Positions 7,656 through 15,229 of a stretch of 64,000 nt of DNA are shown one piece after another. The stretch is from contig NZ_BMYF01000016.1 of the NCBI RefSeq assembly GCF_014652135.1, forward strand, positions 1 to 64,000, written 5' to 3'. The DNA comes from Mongoliitalea lutea (GTDB lineage: Bacteria; Bacteroidota; Bacteroidia; Cytophagales; Cyclobacteriaceae). The notes beneath the pieces were generated by a model, which did not search any database, was not told where the DNA came from, and saw only the letters and a list, made by a program, of their open reading frames with translations. Every line of letters begins with the position of its first letter. The stretch's first letter is position 1. A program made the translations under genes and the position numbers.

Positions 7656-7984
7656 AACTTTTGTATCAATTGCTATTTTACATCAAAAATGAACCAATAA
7701 CGTTGTTAGCGTTCAACTTTGCAGCCGTTGCATGAACTCTTTTTTCACGCCACGATCGCAACGGCTTAACGAAATGCTCACAACGAGGATAAGTCAATTC
7801 AAAATTACAAAACTATTATGATAATTATAAATACCAATATTTTCAATTATTGATTACTTAAAGTTATTAAAATAAACGTTTATTTTGATAAGTCTAATTG
7901 GCTGGTATTCTTCTTAAGATTAAATTGCAGTGTCATTTTTTGTAAATGATACTGAATGTTTTTCTATCCTAATCCTGTATCTAT
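7656..7984. other. Divergent intergenic region between hutH and the ORF6N gene
   Basis: These 329 bases separate divergent genes and should hold both promoters. The only structure I can point to is an inverted repeat at 7928-7954. No small gene with a convincing start was found. Confidence 0.5.
7928..7954. promoter_or_regulatory. Inverted repeat upstream of the ORF6N gene
   Basis: CAGTGTCATTT at 7928-7938 and AAATGATACTG at 7944-7954 are inverted copies with one G-T difference, separated by five bases. The repeat ends 30 bp before the ORF6N start codon, a natural place for an operator that the encoded protein or a related regulator could bind. It has no T run typical of a terminator. Confidence 0.5.
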
Positions 7985-8554
7985 ATGAACAAATCAAAAG
8001 ATTTAATCATTCAAGAGAGAATTGCTCAAGCAATCTATGTAGTCAGAAATCAAAAAGTGATGATGGATAGTGATCTTGCTGAGATGTACGGAGTTGAAAC
8101 TAAGGTGCTTAATCAAGCTGTTAAAAGAAATTTGGATCGCTTTCCGGAAGATTTCATGTTTCAAATTTCCAATGAGGAGTGGGAGGATTTAAGGGCAGTA
8201 ATAGAGGAAGGAAAAGAAGGTGATTCTTTAAGGTCACAATTTGTGACCTTAAAGAATGATCGTGGACGGCATAGAAAATACCTTCCATATGTATTTACCG
8301 AACAGGGGGTAGCTATGTTATCTTCTGTACTCAACAGTAAAACAGCCATTCAAGTAAATATTTCCATTATGAGGGTTTTTGTGAAAATGCGTGAATGGGC
8401 TGCGAATTATGAAGGACTAATCAGAAAAATTGATGAACTCAGTCAAAACCAAAGAGATCATAGTGAGCATATTAGGAATATTTATCAGATTATTGAAGAG
8501 CTAGTTAGGCCATCTATGACAGAACGAAAAACAATCGGTTTTAAGAAACCTTAG
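7985..8554 (+). CDS. ORF6N domain protein (phage/KilA-N-like DNA-binding)
   Basis: The 189-residue protein has the ORF6N domain over roughly residues 10-140: IYVVRNQKVMMDSDLAEMYGVETKVLNQAVKRN, PEDFMFQ, then LPYVFTEQGVAMLSSVLNS. This domain is found in phage antirepressors and in stand-alone proteins common in Bacteroidota, and is thought to bind DNA. A charged helical tail (140-175) may form a coiled coil. The gene is monocistronic between hutH (divergent) and a LysR gene. No prophage genes are nearby, so it is a free-standing accessory gene here. Its actual target is unknown. Confidence 0.85.
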   Translation: MNKSKDLIIQERIAQAIYVVRNQKVMMDSDLAEMYGVETKVLNQAVKRNLDRFPEDFMFQISNEEWEDLRAVIEEGKEGDSLRSQFVTLKNDRGRHRKYLPYVFTEQGVAMLSSVLNSKTAIQVNISIMRVFVKMREWAANYEGLIRKIDELSQNQRDHSEHIRNIYQIIEELVRPSMTERKTIGFKKP

Positions 8555-8645
8555 TTTATTCAAATCTAAATATCTGTCAATATCATACTATCTATCAATA
8601 GCTATTGAAATTTACTAGGCATCAAAGATTAATAGGTGCAAAAAT

Positions 8646-9527
8646 ATGAACATAGAATTCCGTCACCTCGAATACTTCCGTGCCGTTGCCGAAGAACTCA
8701 ACTTCGGCCGGGCAGCAGAGCGATTATTTATCTCCCAACCGGGGCTTAGCCGTCAGGTCAAGCAGATGGAGGAGATCCTTGAAGTTCAGTTGTTTGAGCG
8801 GACGAAGCGGAAGGTAGTCCTTACACCTGCGGGTCATTTCCTCAAAGCTGAGGTAGATTATATCTTCAATCACCTGGAACTCACCAAAACCCAACTCAAG
8901 GAAATAGCTTCGGGTAACATCGGGGAATTGAGGGTTGGATTTCTAGGCTCTGCGGCCCATACAGTAATTCCCGAACTTTTGGTCAAAATTTCCCAAACCT
9001 TTCCCGGTATCAAAACTTCCCTGGAGGAACTCAGCAATGCCATACAAATCGAAATGTTGGAAAAAGATAAATTAGACTTGGGATTTGTACGATTGGCGCG
9101 GGTTCCGGAGTCCTTGGAGATGAAGATGGTCCATCAGGATACTTTTTCGGTGGTTTTGCCGATTGGACATCCTTTGATAGAGGAAGGTTTTAAGCATGTA
9201 GGGCAATTGAAGGAAGAAAATTTCATCCTCTTTTCTCAGGACTATTCCTCCATTTACTATGATAAGATTATGTCTATCTGTGAGGATAAGGGATTTTCAC
9301 CACGTATCACCCATAAGTCTGTGCATGCCCTGACCATTTTCAAACTGGTAGAGGCGGGATTGGGTGTGGCCATAGTGCCCACATCCTTGAAACAAGGGTA
9401 TGATTTAAAGGTGAAGTTTATCGAATTGGATAAGATCAAGCAAAAAACGGAGCTATATGCCGTTTGGAAAAAGGGGAATAGGAATGCGGCTTTATCAAAG
9501 GTTCTCCAATTGATTCAAGACTCTTGA
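8646..9527 (+). CDS. LysR-family transcriptional regulator
   Basis: At 293 residues this is a standard LysR regulator. The helix-turn-helix is at about 3-62 (LEYFRAVAEELNFGRAAERLFISQPGLSRQ), followed by the linker helix and a periplasmic-binding-like effector domain (about 90-290; GELRVGFLGSAAHTVIPELL). LysR proteins usually control a neighbouring divergent gene, but the upstream ORF6N gene runs in the same direction and the downstream region is empty for nearly 280 bp, so its target is not evident. Codon use is less AT-rich than in the preceding gene. Confidence 0.9.
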   Translation: MNIEFRHLEYFRAVAEELNFGRAAERLFISQPGLSRQVKQMEEILEVQLFERTKRKVVLTPAGHFLKAEVDYIFNHLELTKTQLKEIASGNIGELRVGFLGSAAHTVIPELLVKISQTFPGIKTSLEELSNAIQIEMLEKDKLDLGFVRLARVPESLEMKMVHQDTFSVVLPIGHPLIEEGFKHVGQLKEENFILFSQDYSSIYYDKIMSICEDKGFSPRITHKSVHALTIFKLVEAGLGVAIVPTSLKQGYDLKVKFIELDKIKQKTELYAVWKKGNRNAALSKVLQLIQDS

Positions 9528-9773
9528 TAAATTTAGCTTTCCCTTATGCTATGAAAGTATCATAGAAATATAATTGAAATAAGGTGGAAATAGAGTTGGG
9601 CGGGAAAACAATTCAAATCGAAACGTCTCGAAGTTAACTTATAAGATAGAAAAGGGATAGAAGTATGAGCTTTTGCAGGGATATGTAAGAAAAAGTTATT
9701 AATAAAGAATAGAGAGTTGGTTGAACTAGTTACTTAAAGCGAAAAGTTAAACTTTTGAAAAACAGGAACTTTT

Positions 9774-9807
9774 GTTATAACATGTTATTACTTTTTTTGT
9801 AAATTTG
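9774..9807 (+). promoter_or_regulatory. Operator palindrome and -7 box of the mazEF-like pair
   Basis: GTTATAACATGTTATTAC at 9774-9791 is an 18-bp near-perfect palindrome (inner 12 bp perfect). It is followed by TAAATTTG at 9800-9807, an exact match to the Bacteroidota -7 consensus TAnnTTTG. The antitoxin ATG at 9811 lies only three bases after the box, which would make the transcript leaderless or nearly so. A palindrome overlapping the promoter fits the usual autorepression of toxin-antitoxin operons by the antitoxin. Confidence 0.6.
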
Positions 9808-9810
9808 GGT

Positions 9811-10098
9811 ATGGAAACCAAAATTCGAAAAATAGGCAATAGTAGTGGGGTTATTTTGCCTAAAGCATTGATTGACAAATATGAGCTTGCCGAGGTGGTA
9901 ATTGAAGATCATGGAGATGGTATCATGATCAGACCTGCTACTAAATCCATATTTCAATTGAAAATGGAGGAAGCCCGAAAAAACAAAAAGACAATCTACA
10001 CAACCATGGAAAAAGAGGCCTCTGATCCTGAGACTAGATCATATTATGAGCAAGAAGTTGAGGATTGGGGTGATATTGATACTGAAATCATTGAATGA
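9811..10098 (+). CDS. MazE/AbrB-type antitoxin
   Basis: This 95-residue protein has an AbrB-like swapped-hairpin DNA-binding domain at the start: KIRKIGNSSGVILPKALIDKYEL, the classic MazE/SpoVT motif. A variable acidic tail follows that would wrap the toxin. I choose the ATG at 9811; an upstream TTG at 9805 would overlap the promoter box. The stop codon overlaps the start of the next gene (ATGA), which is typical for translational coupling of antitoxin and toxin. It should neutralise the adjacent MazF-like RNase and repress the operon. Confidence 0.88.
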   Translation: METKIRKIGNSSGVILPKALIDKYELAEVVIEDHGDGIMIRPATKSIFQLKMEEARKNKKTIYTTMEKEASDPETRSYYEQEVEDWGDIDTEIIE

Positions 10099-10433
10099 TG
10101 AAAAATGGAGAAGTGTGGCTGGTGAATTTTGAACCGCAAGTCGGTCAAGAAATAAAAAAAACTAGGCCAGCAATCATCGTTAATGCTGATTCCCTTGGGA
10201 TATTGCCTTTGAAGATTGTTGTTCCGTTGACAGATGGGACTAAGGAACCAAAAAGTTGGATGGTTCTCCTAAAGCCTAATCATCTCAATGGATTATCAAA
10301 AGCCTCTTTTGCTGATTGTTTTCAAGTAAAGAGCTTGTCTGAAAAAAGGTTTGTGAAGAAAATTGGAGTACTTACAGAACTTGAATTAGCCGAAGTCAAG
10401 GTTTGTTTGGCGAAAGTGTTGGGGTTGATTTAG
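10095..10433 (+). CDS. MazF/PemK-family toxin (mRNA interferase)
   Basis: The 112-residue product shows the PemK/MazF fold: GEVWLVNFEPQVGQEIKKTRPAIIVN at the start, with the conserved GxEIKKTRPA segment, then KIVVPLTD, and SFADCFQVKSLS in the second half. MazF toxins cleave mRNA at short sequences and slow growth when the antitoxin is degraded. It overlaps the antitoxin gene by four bases, an arrangement kept in intact systems. Length and key residues look normal, so the pair is probably functional. It lies in an accessory stretch with another, decayed toxin-antitoxin locus 1.3 kb downstream. Confidence 0.9.
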   Translation: MMKNGEVWLVNFEPQVGQEIKKTRPAIIVNADSLGILPLKIVVPLTDGTKEPKSWMVLLKPNHLNGLSKASFADCFQVKSLSEKRFVKKIGVLTELELAEVKVCLAKVLGLI

Positions 10434-10543
10434 ATTAATGAGGATTTTGGTTGTGAAAAACTAAATTATTCCATAGTTAAGATTAGGAAAGTAGGCAGAA
10501 TATTGTTTTTTTTATTACTGAGTAAATTATTACCTCTTGAATT

Positions 10544-11656
10544 ATGAAAAATGGCCAGATGAAATTTAATGCTTTTCTATGGATTATGTGTTTTTTTTAC
10601 TCTTGTAGTTCAGGATTAAATTCTTCTGATACGATTATCAATATTTTCAAGACAAATGAACCCTTGTTGTTCTCTTCCTATTTTAGTGATATTCATCCTA
10701 TTATTTTGGTGGAGAATAGACCACTTGGTACGCTAGGTAAAGTTAATTTTGCTGATGATTTTATTGTGATTTCTTCATTTGATCTACTGCAACAATTGGC
10801 TGTATATGATTTCCAAGGGCATCTAATGGCGATGAGAGACGATATTGGAGAGGGGCCAGAAGGATTTGGAGAAATAAGTGATTTTGCTGTTTATGATAAT
10901 AAAATTTATGTGCTTCAAGGTTATCATAGAAAAATTTCAGTCTTCGATAGTTCATTGAGATTACTAGAAGAAATTAAGATAAGTTATTCTGCCAGTGGTA
11001 TCTATGTGAATGATGTTGGTATATATTTGTATCATTTAGAATCTAATCCGGATTTCCCATTTAGGCTTTCTTTTTTTGAGGCGGGTAACATGAATGGGTT
11101 GATTCAATTTGATGAAACCTTGATTTCAGCACCTCTTACGGGTAATTTTTTTATAGGGTTAGACTCAAAAAGTTTTATTCATTATCATCCTGCATCTGAT
11201 TCAATTTATTTAGTCAATGAAACAAATGTCAATGGATTTCATTTAAATTTTGGAAGCAGTTTCATAGATATCAGCAAATTTAAAGATTTACATCCTTTAG
11301 AAAGGCTGAAGGCATACAATGAGTTTGAAGGGTATAAAGATTTATCCAATGGGGTGAGATTAAGCGCATCAGAACTATTATTCTCCATTTCTCACGAAAA
11401 GAAAAAAAAATATCTGAAAGTTGATTTATCTTCAAGACAAGCCCAGTTAATTCAAACGATAAAAAATGATTTATTGCCCTTACCATCCAATGTGTTTTTT
11501 GAACAAAATCATTTGAATGCTGCATGGTATTGGCAGAATTCCGAAACTCTTTCTAAGTTTTATCAATTGAACGGTTCTAAAATTGTGGATACTCAAAAAA
11601 TCAATTTACCAAACGATCCAGAAAGTAAAGTGGTTTTTAACTTGCCGTATAAGTAA
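10544..11656 (+). CDS. 6-bladed beta-propeller lipoprotein (solitary)
   Basis: This is a third paralogue of the propeller lipoproteins at 2982 and 4828. The signal ends in WIMCFFYSCSSG (lipobox cysteine at 21 from the first ATG, or 16 from the ATG at 10559, which also gives a good signal). Propeller motifs such as LLQQLAVYDFQGHLMAM and GEGPEGFGEISDFAVY follow. Unlike the other two it has no peptide gene or repeated control block in front; a mazEF-like pair ends 110 bp upstream. It may be a detached member of the same system. Function unknown. Confidence 0.75.
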   Translation: MKNGQMKFNAFLWIMCFFYSCSSGLNSSDTIINIFKTNEPLLFSSYFSDIHPIILVENRPLGTLGKVNFADDFIVISSFDLLQQLAVYDFQGHLMAMRDDIGEGPEGFGEISDFAVYDNKIYVLQGYHRKISVFDSSLRLLEEIKISYSASGIYVNDVGIYLYHLESNPDFPFRLSFFEAGNMNGLIQFDETLISAPLTGNFFIGLDSKSFIHYHPASDSIYLVNETNVNGFHLNFGSSFIDISKFKDLHPLERLKAYNEFEGYKDLSNGVRLSASELLFSISHEKKKKYLKVDLSSRQAQLIQTIKNDLLPLPSNVFFEQNHLNAAWYWQNSETLSKFYQLNGSKIVDTQKINLPNDPESKVVFNLPYK

Positions 11657-11719
11657 TAATTGGATAGAATAACAACCAAATTTAAAGTGTACTTTAAAAG
11701 GCTTTATTATTTTTTAATA

Positions 11720-11736
11720 TACGATACGTTATCGTA
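11720..11736. promoter_or_regulatory. Operator-like palindrome upstream of vapB
   Basis: TACGATACGTTATCGTA is a 17-bp palindrome with perfect 7-bp arms, 21 bp before the vapB start codon. Antitoxins of this class usually repress their own operon through such sites. Confidence 0.6.
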
Positions 11737-11757
11737 AATATGTAAAAAAATGATACT

Positions 11758-11964
11758 ATGAAAGTTACAGCAATAATTTCTCAGGAATTGATTGAAGAAG
11801 CCATGGAGCTTTCTAAAGCTGATACGATTACGGAGGCTTTGAAGGTAGCCTTAGTTTCTTACATCCGCTCTCAAAAAGTCAAGCAAATAGGAGCTTCCAT
11901 TGTGAGTGAGCCCTTAGAGTTTAAATACTCTGCTCAGGAATTAAGAGATTTGAATCGCCGATGA
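11758..11964 (+). CDS. VapB-family antitoxin
   Basis: The 68-residue protein reads MKVTAIISQELIEEAMELSK then DTITEALKVALVSYI, the ribbon-helix-helix core of VapB antitoxins, and an acidic/aromatic tail that normally plugs the VapC PIN nuclease. The start is set by the palindrome just upstream. The stop overlaps an ATG (11961) that begins the vapC remnant. Since the toxin has lost its catalytic core, this antitoxin is now orphaned. It might still repress its own operator or neutralise a related toxin elsewhere. Confidence 0.85.
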   Translation: MKVTAIISQELIEEAMELSKADTITEALKVALVSYIRSQKVKQIGASIVSEPLEFKYSAQELRDLNRR

Positions 11965-12057
11965 GAGGTGTTGTTTTTAAATGAGTTAAAGCTTTGGACC
12001 TTGGATAAAAAGCTAAGACGGATGGTAGGGTATGAGCTATTATTTCAAGTGGGGTAG
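11961..12057 (+). pseudogene. vapC toxin remnant with a large internal deletion
   Basis: The start codon overlapping vapB gives MRGVVF and then a stop. From 11983 another frame reads ELKLWTLDKKLRRMVGYELLF before a stop at 12055-12057. That second piece matches the C-terminal end of VapC PIN domains ('lwTlDkkL'). About 100 codons carrying the acidic nuclease residues are missing, so only the two ends survive. The short distance between the two pieces (about 5 bp) points to one deletion event rather than slow decay. Confidence 0.75.
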
Positions 12058-12097
12058 GATTTTTCGCTACTTACGATAGTATGGATACTGTATTTTC

Positions 12098-12436
12098 TGT
12101 CCACTAATGACACGAATGTCACGAAAGATTTTTTTATCGTTCATCATTATCAGGTTGTCCACAGATTTCGCAGATTAGCACAGATTTTTATCTTTTTTCT
12201 TTCATTTCCAATTCCTCATTCCAACTGCTTTCCAAAAAGAGCGAGTGCCCGTTTGCCCTTCAACATTCGAAATTCAGCGTTCATCATTCGACATTAGTTT
12301 GGCTGTCCACTAATGATACGAATGTCACGAAAGATTTTTTTCCTCCTTCATCCTTTAAACCTTCTAGCTCCACCCTTTCGGCAAAATTCATTATTTTGGC
12401 TATCCACAGATTTAGTAGATTAGTACTGATTTTTTT
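12098..12436. repeat. Cluster of dispersed short intergenic repeats
   Basis: Two repeat types alternate here. Type 1, 'ccactaatgacacgaatgtc' and following text, lies at 12098-12135 and 12304-12341. Type 2, reading 'tccacagatttcgcagatta' and on, lies at 12154-12189 and, more diverged, at 12398-12436; another type 2 copy is at 13692-13730. No open reading frame or transposase accompanies them. They look like non-coding mobile or recombination-derived repeats that accumulate in this part of the chromosome. Confidence 0.7.
12227..12306. repeat. Copy of the tail of the downstream XRE-regulator gene
   Basis: This stretch of about 80 bp is nearly identical to 13618-13697. The second copy contains the last eight codons of the regulator gene (…FQKERVPV stop) plus 50 bases after it; here the same text stands without the gene body and the stop codon is altered. 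It marks a segmental duplication, or the scar of a lost second copy of the regulator. Confidence 0.75.
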
Positions 12437-12537
12437 TCTCCAATGCTATTGCGTCTTTTTAGATGGATAAATCCCAATCCTTATAGTTTAAAATATCTAT
12501 TACTTTGATTTGGTGTTTTTGCTGACGTTCCATGGTA

Positions 12538-12603
12538 GTGGGGTAAAGCCCACTTATATAAATCCAGGAAATACTCTTATTTTCCTGAGTTAAAACCCGG
12601 TGG
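12538..12603. repeat. GTGGGTTAAAACCCAC-type palindromes
   Basis: Palindromes of the form GTGGGGTAAAGCCCAC (12538-12553) and a variant around 12588-12602 occur here. Related ones are at about 13961-13977 and 14040-14057. The last is flawless (GTGGGTTAAAACCCAC). These are likely members of one REP-like family. A 67-codon minus-strand frame spanning them is not believed to be a gene. Confidence 0.55.
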
Positions 12604-12835
12604 AAATTGATGGAGTTTATTGGTTGATTCTTAATCCATCTCTTAAGGTACAAATTTTTCAATGCAAGTTTTTCTGTGTTTTCCGTTAATTCTGCGAGCT
12701 TTCATTTCTCATTCTACATTCCCAACTGCCCACTGTTCCCTGTTAATTGTTCACTTCCCTCATAATGTCGTCCAAATGTCGGGTGAAATCCTCCTATTTT
12801 TCGGGCTATATTTGTAAGAAACCAACCAACTTGCC

Positions 12836-13648
12836 ATGGTCAAACAAGCTATACACAACATGCAACAACCACAGCTAGGGCTCAAGATCCAAGAATGGAG
12901 AAAGGCCAAAGGAATGACTCAGGAAGAGTTGGTAGAAAAATGTAATATCAATGTGCGTACGATCCAACGGATAGAAGCAGGGGAGGTGACTCCACGATCC
13001 TACACGGTCAAGGCCATATTGGAAGCTTTGGGAGTTGAGAAAGAATTACCCATGCCTGCTATTGCTTCCAATGAACCACTTATTTTCTCCAAACAGTCTA
13101 AGCAAACCTTCCTGGCTGCCGCTATTGCAGGAGTTATTTACTTCTTGGTTTCAATGCTTGAAATCTATTGGGATGGCGTATTGTTTTTTGACTCTGCATT
13201 GAAAATCCCGGACTATTATGTTCTGATTAAAGTGATAATCTTGATTAGCTTTTCCCTGTATTTTTTTGGTTGGAGTAAGTTGGGTGAAGCTTTAGATTCC
13301 AAACTCATTCGATGGGGAGCTTTTATGCTAATTACCGTCAACCTTGTAATTATTATATCAGATATAACCTTTGCAGGAAGTCTGGAGACAGATTATAAAT
13401 TGTATGGATTCGTCAAATTAGTTGGTTTTGGAGTTTCATTGATACCTTTTTCAATTGGGCTCATCCTCCAAAAAGGATATATGGGTAATCTGTTTTTAGT
13501 GACTGGTATTGTGGGGATATTAACAGCGATTTTATTGATGACGGTTTTATTTGTAATGGTCGGATTGGCGGTTTTGAGTGTATTTGATATCTTACTCATC
13601 TACATCCTTACCTCAATTGCTTTCCAAAAAGAGCGAGTGCCCGTCTGA
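12836..13648 (+). CDS. XRE-type helix-turn-helix regulator with membrane domain
   Basis: The 270-residue protein begins with an HTH_3 domain (about 15-70: LGLKIQEWRKAKGMTQEEL, then NVRTIQRIEAGEVTPRSYT), followed from about residue 92 by five or six hydrophobic spans (AAAIAGVIYFLVSMLEI, VLIKVIILISFSLYFFGW, GAFMLITVNLVIIISDI, a span near 200, and LFVMVGLAVLSVFDILLIYIL). Membrane-tethered XRE regulators occur in Bacteroidota and may sense an envelope state. The gene stands alone amid repeats. Its last 25 bases are duplicated at 12227-12251. Regulated genes cannot be inferred. Confidence 0.8.
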   Translation: MVKQAIHNMQQPQLGLKIQEWRKAKGMTQEELVEKCNINVRTIQRIEAGEVTPRSYTVKAILEALGVEKELPMPAIASNEPLIFSKQSKQTFLAAAIAGVIYFLVSMLEIYWDGVLFFDSALKIPDYYVLIKVIILISFSLYFFGWSKLGEALDSKLIRWGAFMLITVNLVIIISDITFAGSLETDYKLYGFVKLVGFGVSLIPFSIGLILQKGYMGNLFLVTGIVGILTAILLMTVLFVMVGLAVLSVFDILLIYILTSIAFQKERVPV

Positions 13649-14187
13649 CCTTCATCATTCGAAATTCAGCGTTCATCATTCGTCATTAGTTGGTTGTCTA
13701 CAGATTTCGCAGATTGGCACAGATTTTTTTCTTTAGTATTCCATTTCTAATTCTTCAGTGCTCATGTTTAGTTCTGAGATTAACTGACATTTTTTTATAA
13801 TAATTGTCTTATCTACACGCTACAATTATATCACCGATCCTGTCTACCATAGGTAGGAGGCATATTTCAATTTATTTCGCGCAAGCAAATTTCAAGGATG
13901 TCTGCCTTCATTCCAAATTTCTCATTCTTCATTCCAAATTTTCAATTCTTCCTCCAATGCCGGGGATTAAAATCCACGGCAATTGATTGGTGTGTTCCTA
14001 GAATATTGGCTTAATTTCATTTCAAAATTCTAATTCAAATCGTGGGTTAAAACCCACAGGTGAAGGTTACACTCCTCCTCTCATTTACAAACTGTTCATT
14101 GCTCACTGTTCACTGCCTTCATCCCTCACCCTTCATCCTTTAATCCCAATTTCCTTTCCGCTCCGTAACAGATTCATTTTTTTACTG
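13649..14187. other. Repeat-rich intergenic region upstream of prs
   Basis: No gene is supported in these 540 bases. They contain the second copy of the gene-tail repeat (to 13697), a type 2 repeat (13692-13730), tandem 'cattccaaatttctcattctt' style text near 13910-13945, and two GTGGGTTAAAACCCAC-type palindromes near 13961 and 14041. A 60-codon plus frame at 13804 is composed of this repeat text. Confidence 0.6.
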
Positions 14188-14195
14188 TACCTTTG
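14188..14195 (+). promoter_or_regulatory. -7 promoter box for prs
   Basis: TACCTTTG matches the Bacteroidota TAnnTTTG consensus exactly and lies 44 bp before the prs start codon, giving a leader of about 37 bases. No good -33 element was identified. Confidence 0.5.
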
Positions 14196-14239
14196 TTTTA
14201 TCCTAAACAAATCATTTCACCGCCAAATCAAACATACCA

Positions 14240-15166
14240 ATGACTGAGGTCAAACTATTCTCTGGGACCAATAGTAAAGTTTTAGCCGAACAAATTGCCA
14301 AGCATTATGGTAAAAAATTAGGCGATCTGACGATCTCCAAATTCAGCGATGGTGAACTCTCACCAAGCTTCAATGAATCCGTTAGAGGTTGCACTGTTTT
14401 CTTAGTGCAATCAACCAATCCTTCCACAGATAACCTGATGGAATTATGCCTGATGATCGATGCAGCCAAGCGGGCAAGTGCCTATAAAGTCTGTGCCGTA
14501 ATTCCATATTATGGCTATGCACGTCAGGATAGGAAAGATAGACCAAGGGTTTCCATAGCAGCAAAATTAATTGCCAATATGTTGACTTCCGCTGGCGCTG
14601 ACCGTATCATGACATGCGATTTGCATGCGGGTCAGATTCAAGGCTTTTTTGATATTCCTTTAGATCACCTGAATGGTTCAGCGATTTTTGTTCCTTACTT
14701 GGAGCGAATCAGAACAGAGAACATGATTTTCGCAGCACCGGATGTAGGGGGAGTAGCAAGAGCAAGATCTTATGCCAAGCATTTCGAAGTAGAAATGGTG
14801 GTCTGTGATAAGCATAGAAAAAGAGCCAACGAGGTGGCTTCCATGCAAGTCATTGGTGATGTGGAAGGTAAGGATGTGATCCTTGTGGATGACTTGGTAG
14901 ATACTGCTGGGACTCTTTGCAAAGCAGCTCAAATCATTATGGATAAAGGAGCTAATTCTGTTAGAGCTATTGCAACTCACGGGGTGCTTTCAGGAAATGC
15001 ATACGCCAATATCGAAAATTCCGTGTTGACAGAACTAGTGATTACGGATACAATCCCAGGAAAACAAACTTCTTCCAAAATCCGCGTGCTTAGTGTCGCA
15101 GATCTTTTTGCCAAAGCAATTCATGCTGTAACAGGACATACTTCGATTAGTTCCTTGTTTATCTAA
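14240..15166 (+). CDS. prs: Ribose-phosphate pyrophosphokinase
   Basis: Prs makes 5-phosphoribosyl-1-pyrophosphate from ribose 5-phosphate and ATP for purine, pyrimidine, histidine and NAD synthesis. The 308-residue length is usual. FSGTNSKVLAEQIAKHYG at the start, the YYGYARQDRKDRPR catalytic flexible region (about 93-106), the DLHAGQIQGFF segment (about 129-139) and the PRPP loop VILVDDLVDTAGTL (about 213-226) are all intact. It is a single gene with its own promoter box, and a strong hairpin after the stop separates it from the convergent susD. Confidence 0.97.
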   Translation: MTEVKLFSGTNSKVLAEQIAKHYGKKLGDLTISKFSDGELSPSFNESVRGCTVFLVQSTNPSTDNLMELCLMIDAAKRASAYKVCAVIPYYGYARQDRKDRPRVSIAAKLIANMLTSAGADRIMTCDLHAGQIQGFFDIPLDHLNGSAIFVPYLERIRTENMIFAAPDVGGVARARSYAKHFEVEMVVCDKHRKRANEVASMQVIGDVEGKDVILVDDLVDTAGTLCKAAQIIMDKGANSVRAIATHGVLSGNAYANIENSVLTELVITDTIPGKQTSSKIRVLSVADLFAKAIHAVTGHTSISSLFI

Positions 15167-15188
15167 TCAAAAATAAGCTATAAAAAAA

Positions 15189-15218
15189 AGCCCCAAATCA
15201 TCTGATTGGGGCTTTTTT
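15189..15218. terminator. Bidirectional terminator between prs and susD
   Basis: AGCCCCAAATCA and TGATTGGGGCT pair with one bulged base around a two-base loop, flanked by A and T runs on both sides, so it can serve both convergent genes. Confidence 0.85.
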
Positions 15219-15229
15219 GATGGTGTCAA

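Noticed and set aside
7985-10433. Prophage remnant around the ORF6N gene
   Set aside because: No integrase, structural or lysis genes occur; ORF6N proteins are common as free-standing genes.
12459-12662. Minus-strand frame of 67 codons
   Set aside because: It is built over the GTGGGTTAAAACCCAC-type repeats, has no recognisable domain and no start signal.
13804-13986. Plus-strand frame of 60 codons
   Set aside because: Consists of low-complexity repeat text and lacks any protein-like pattern.
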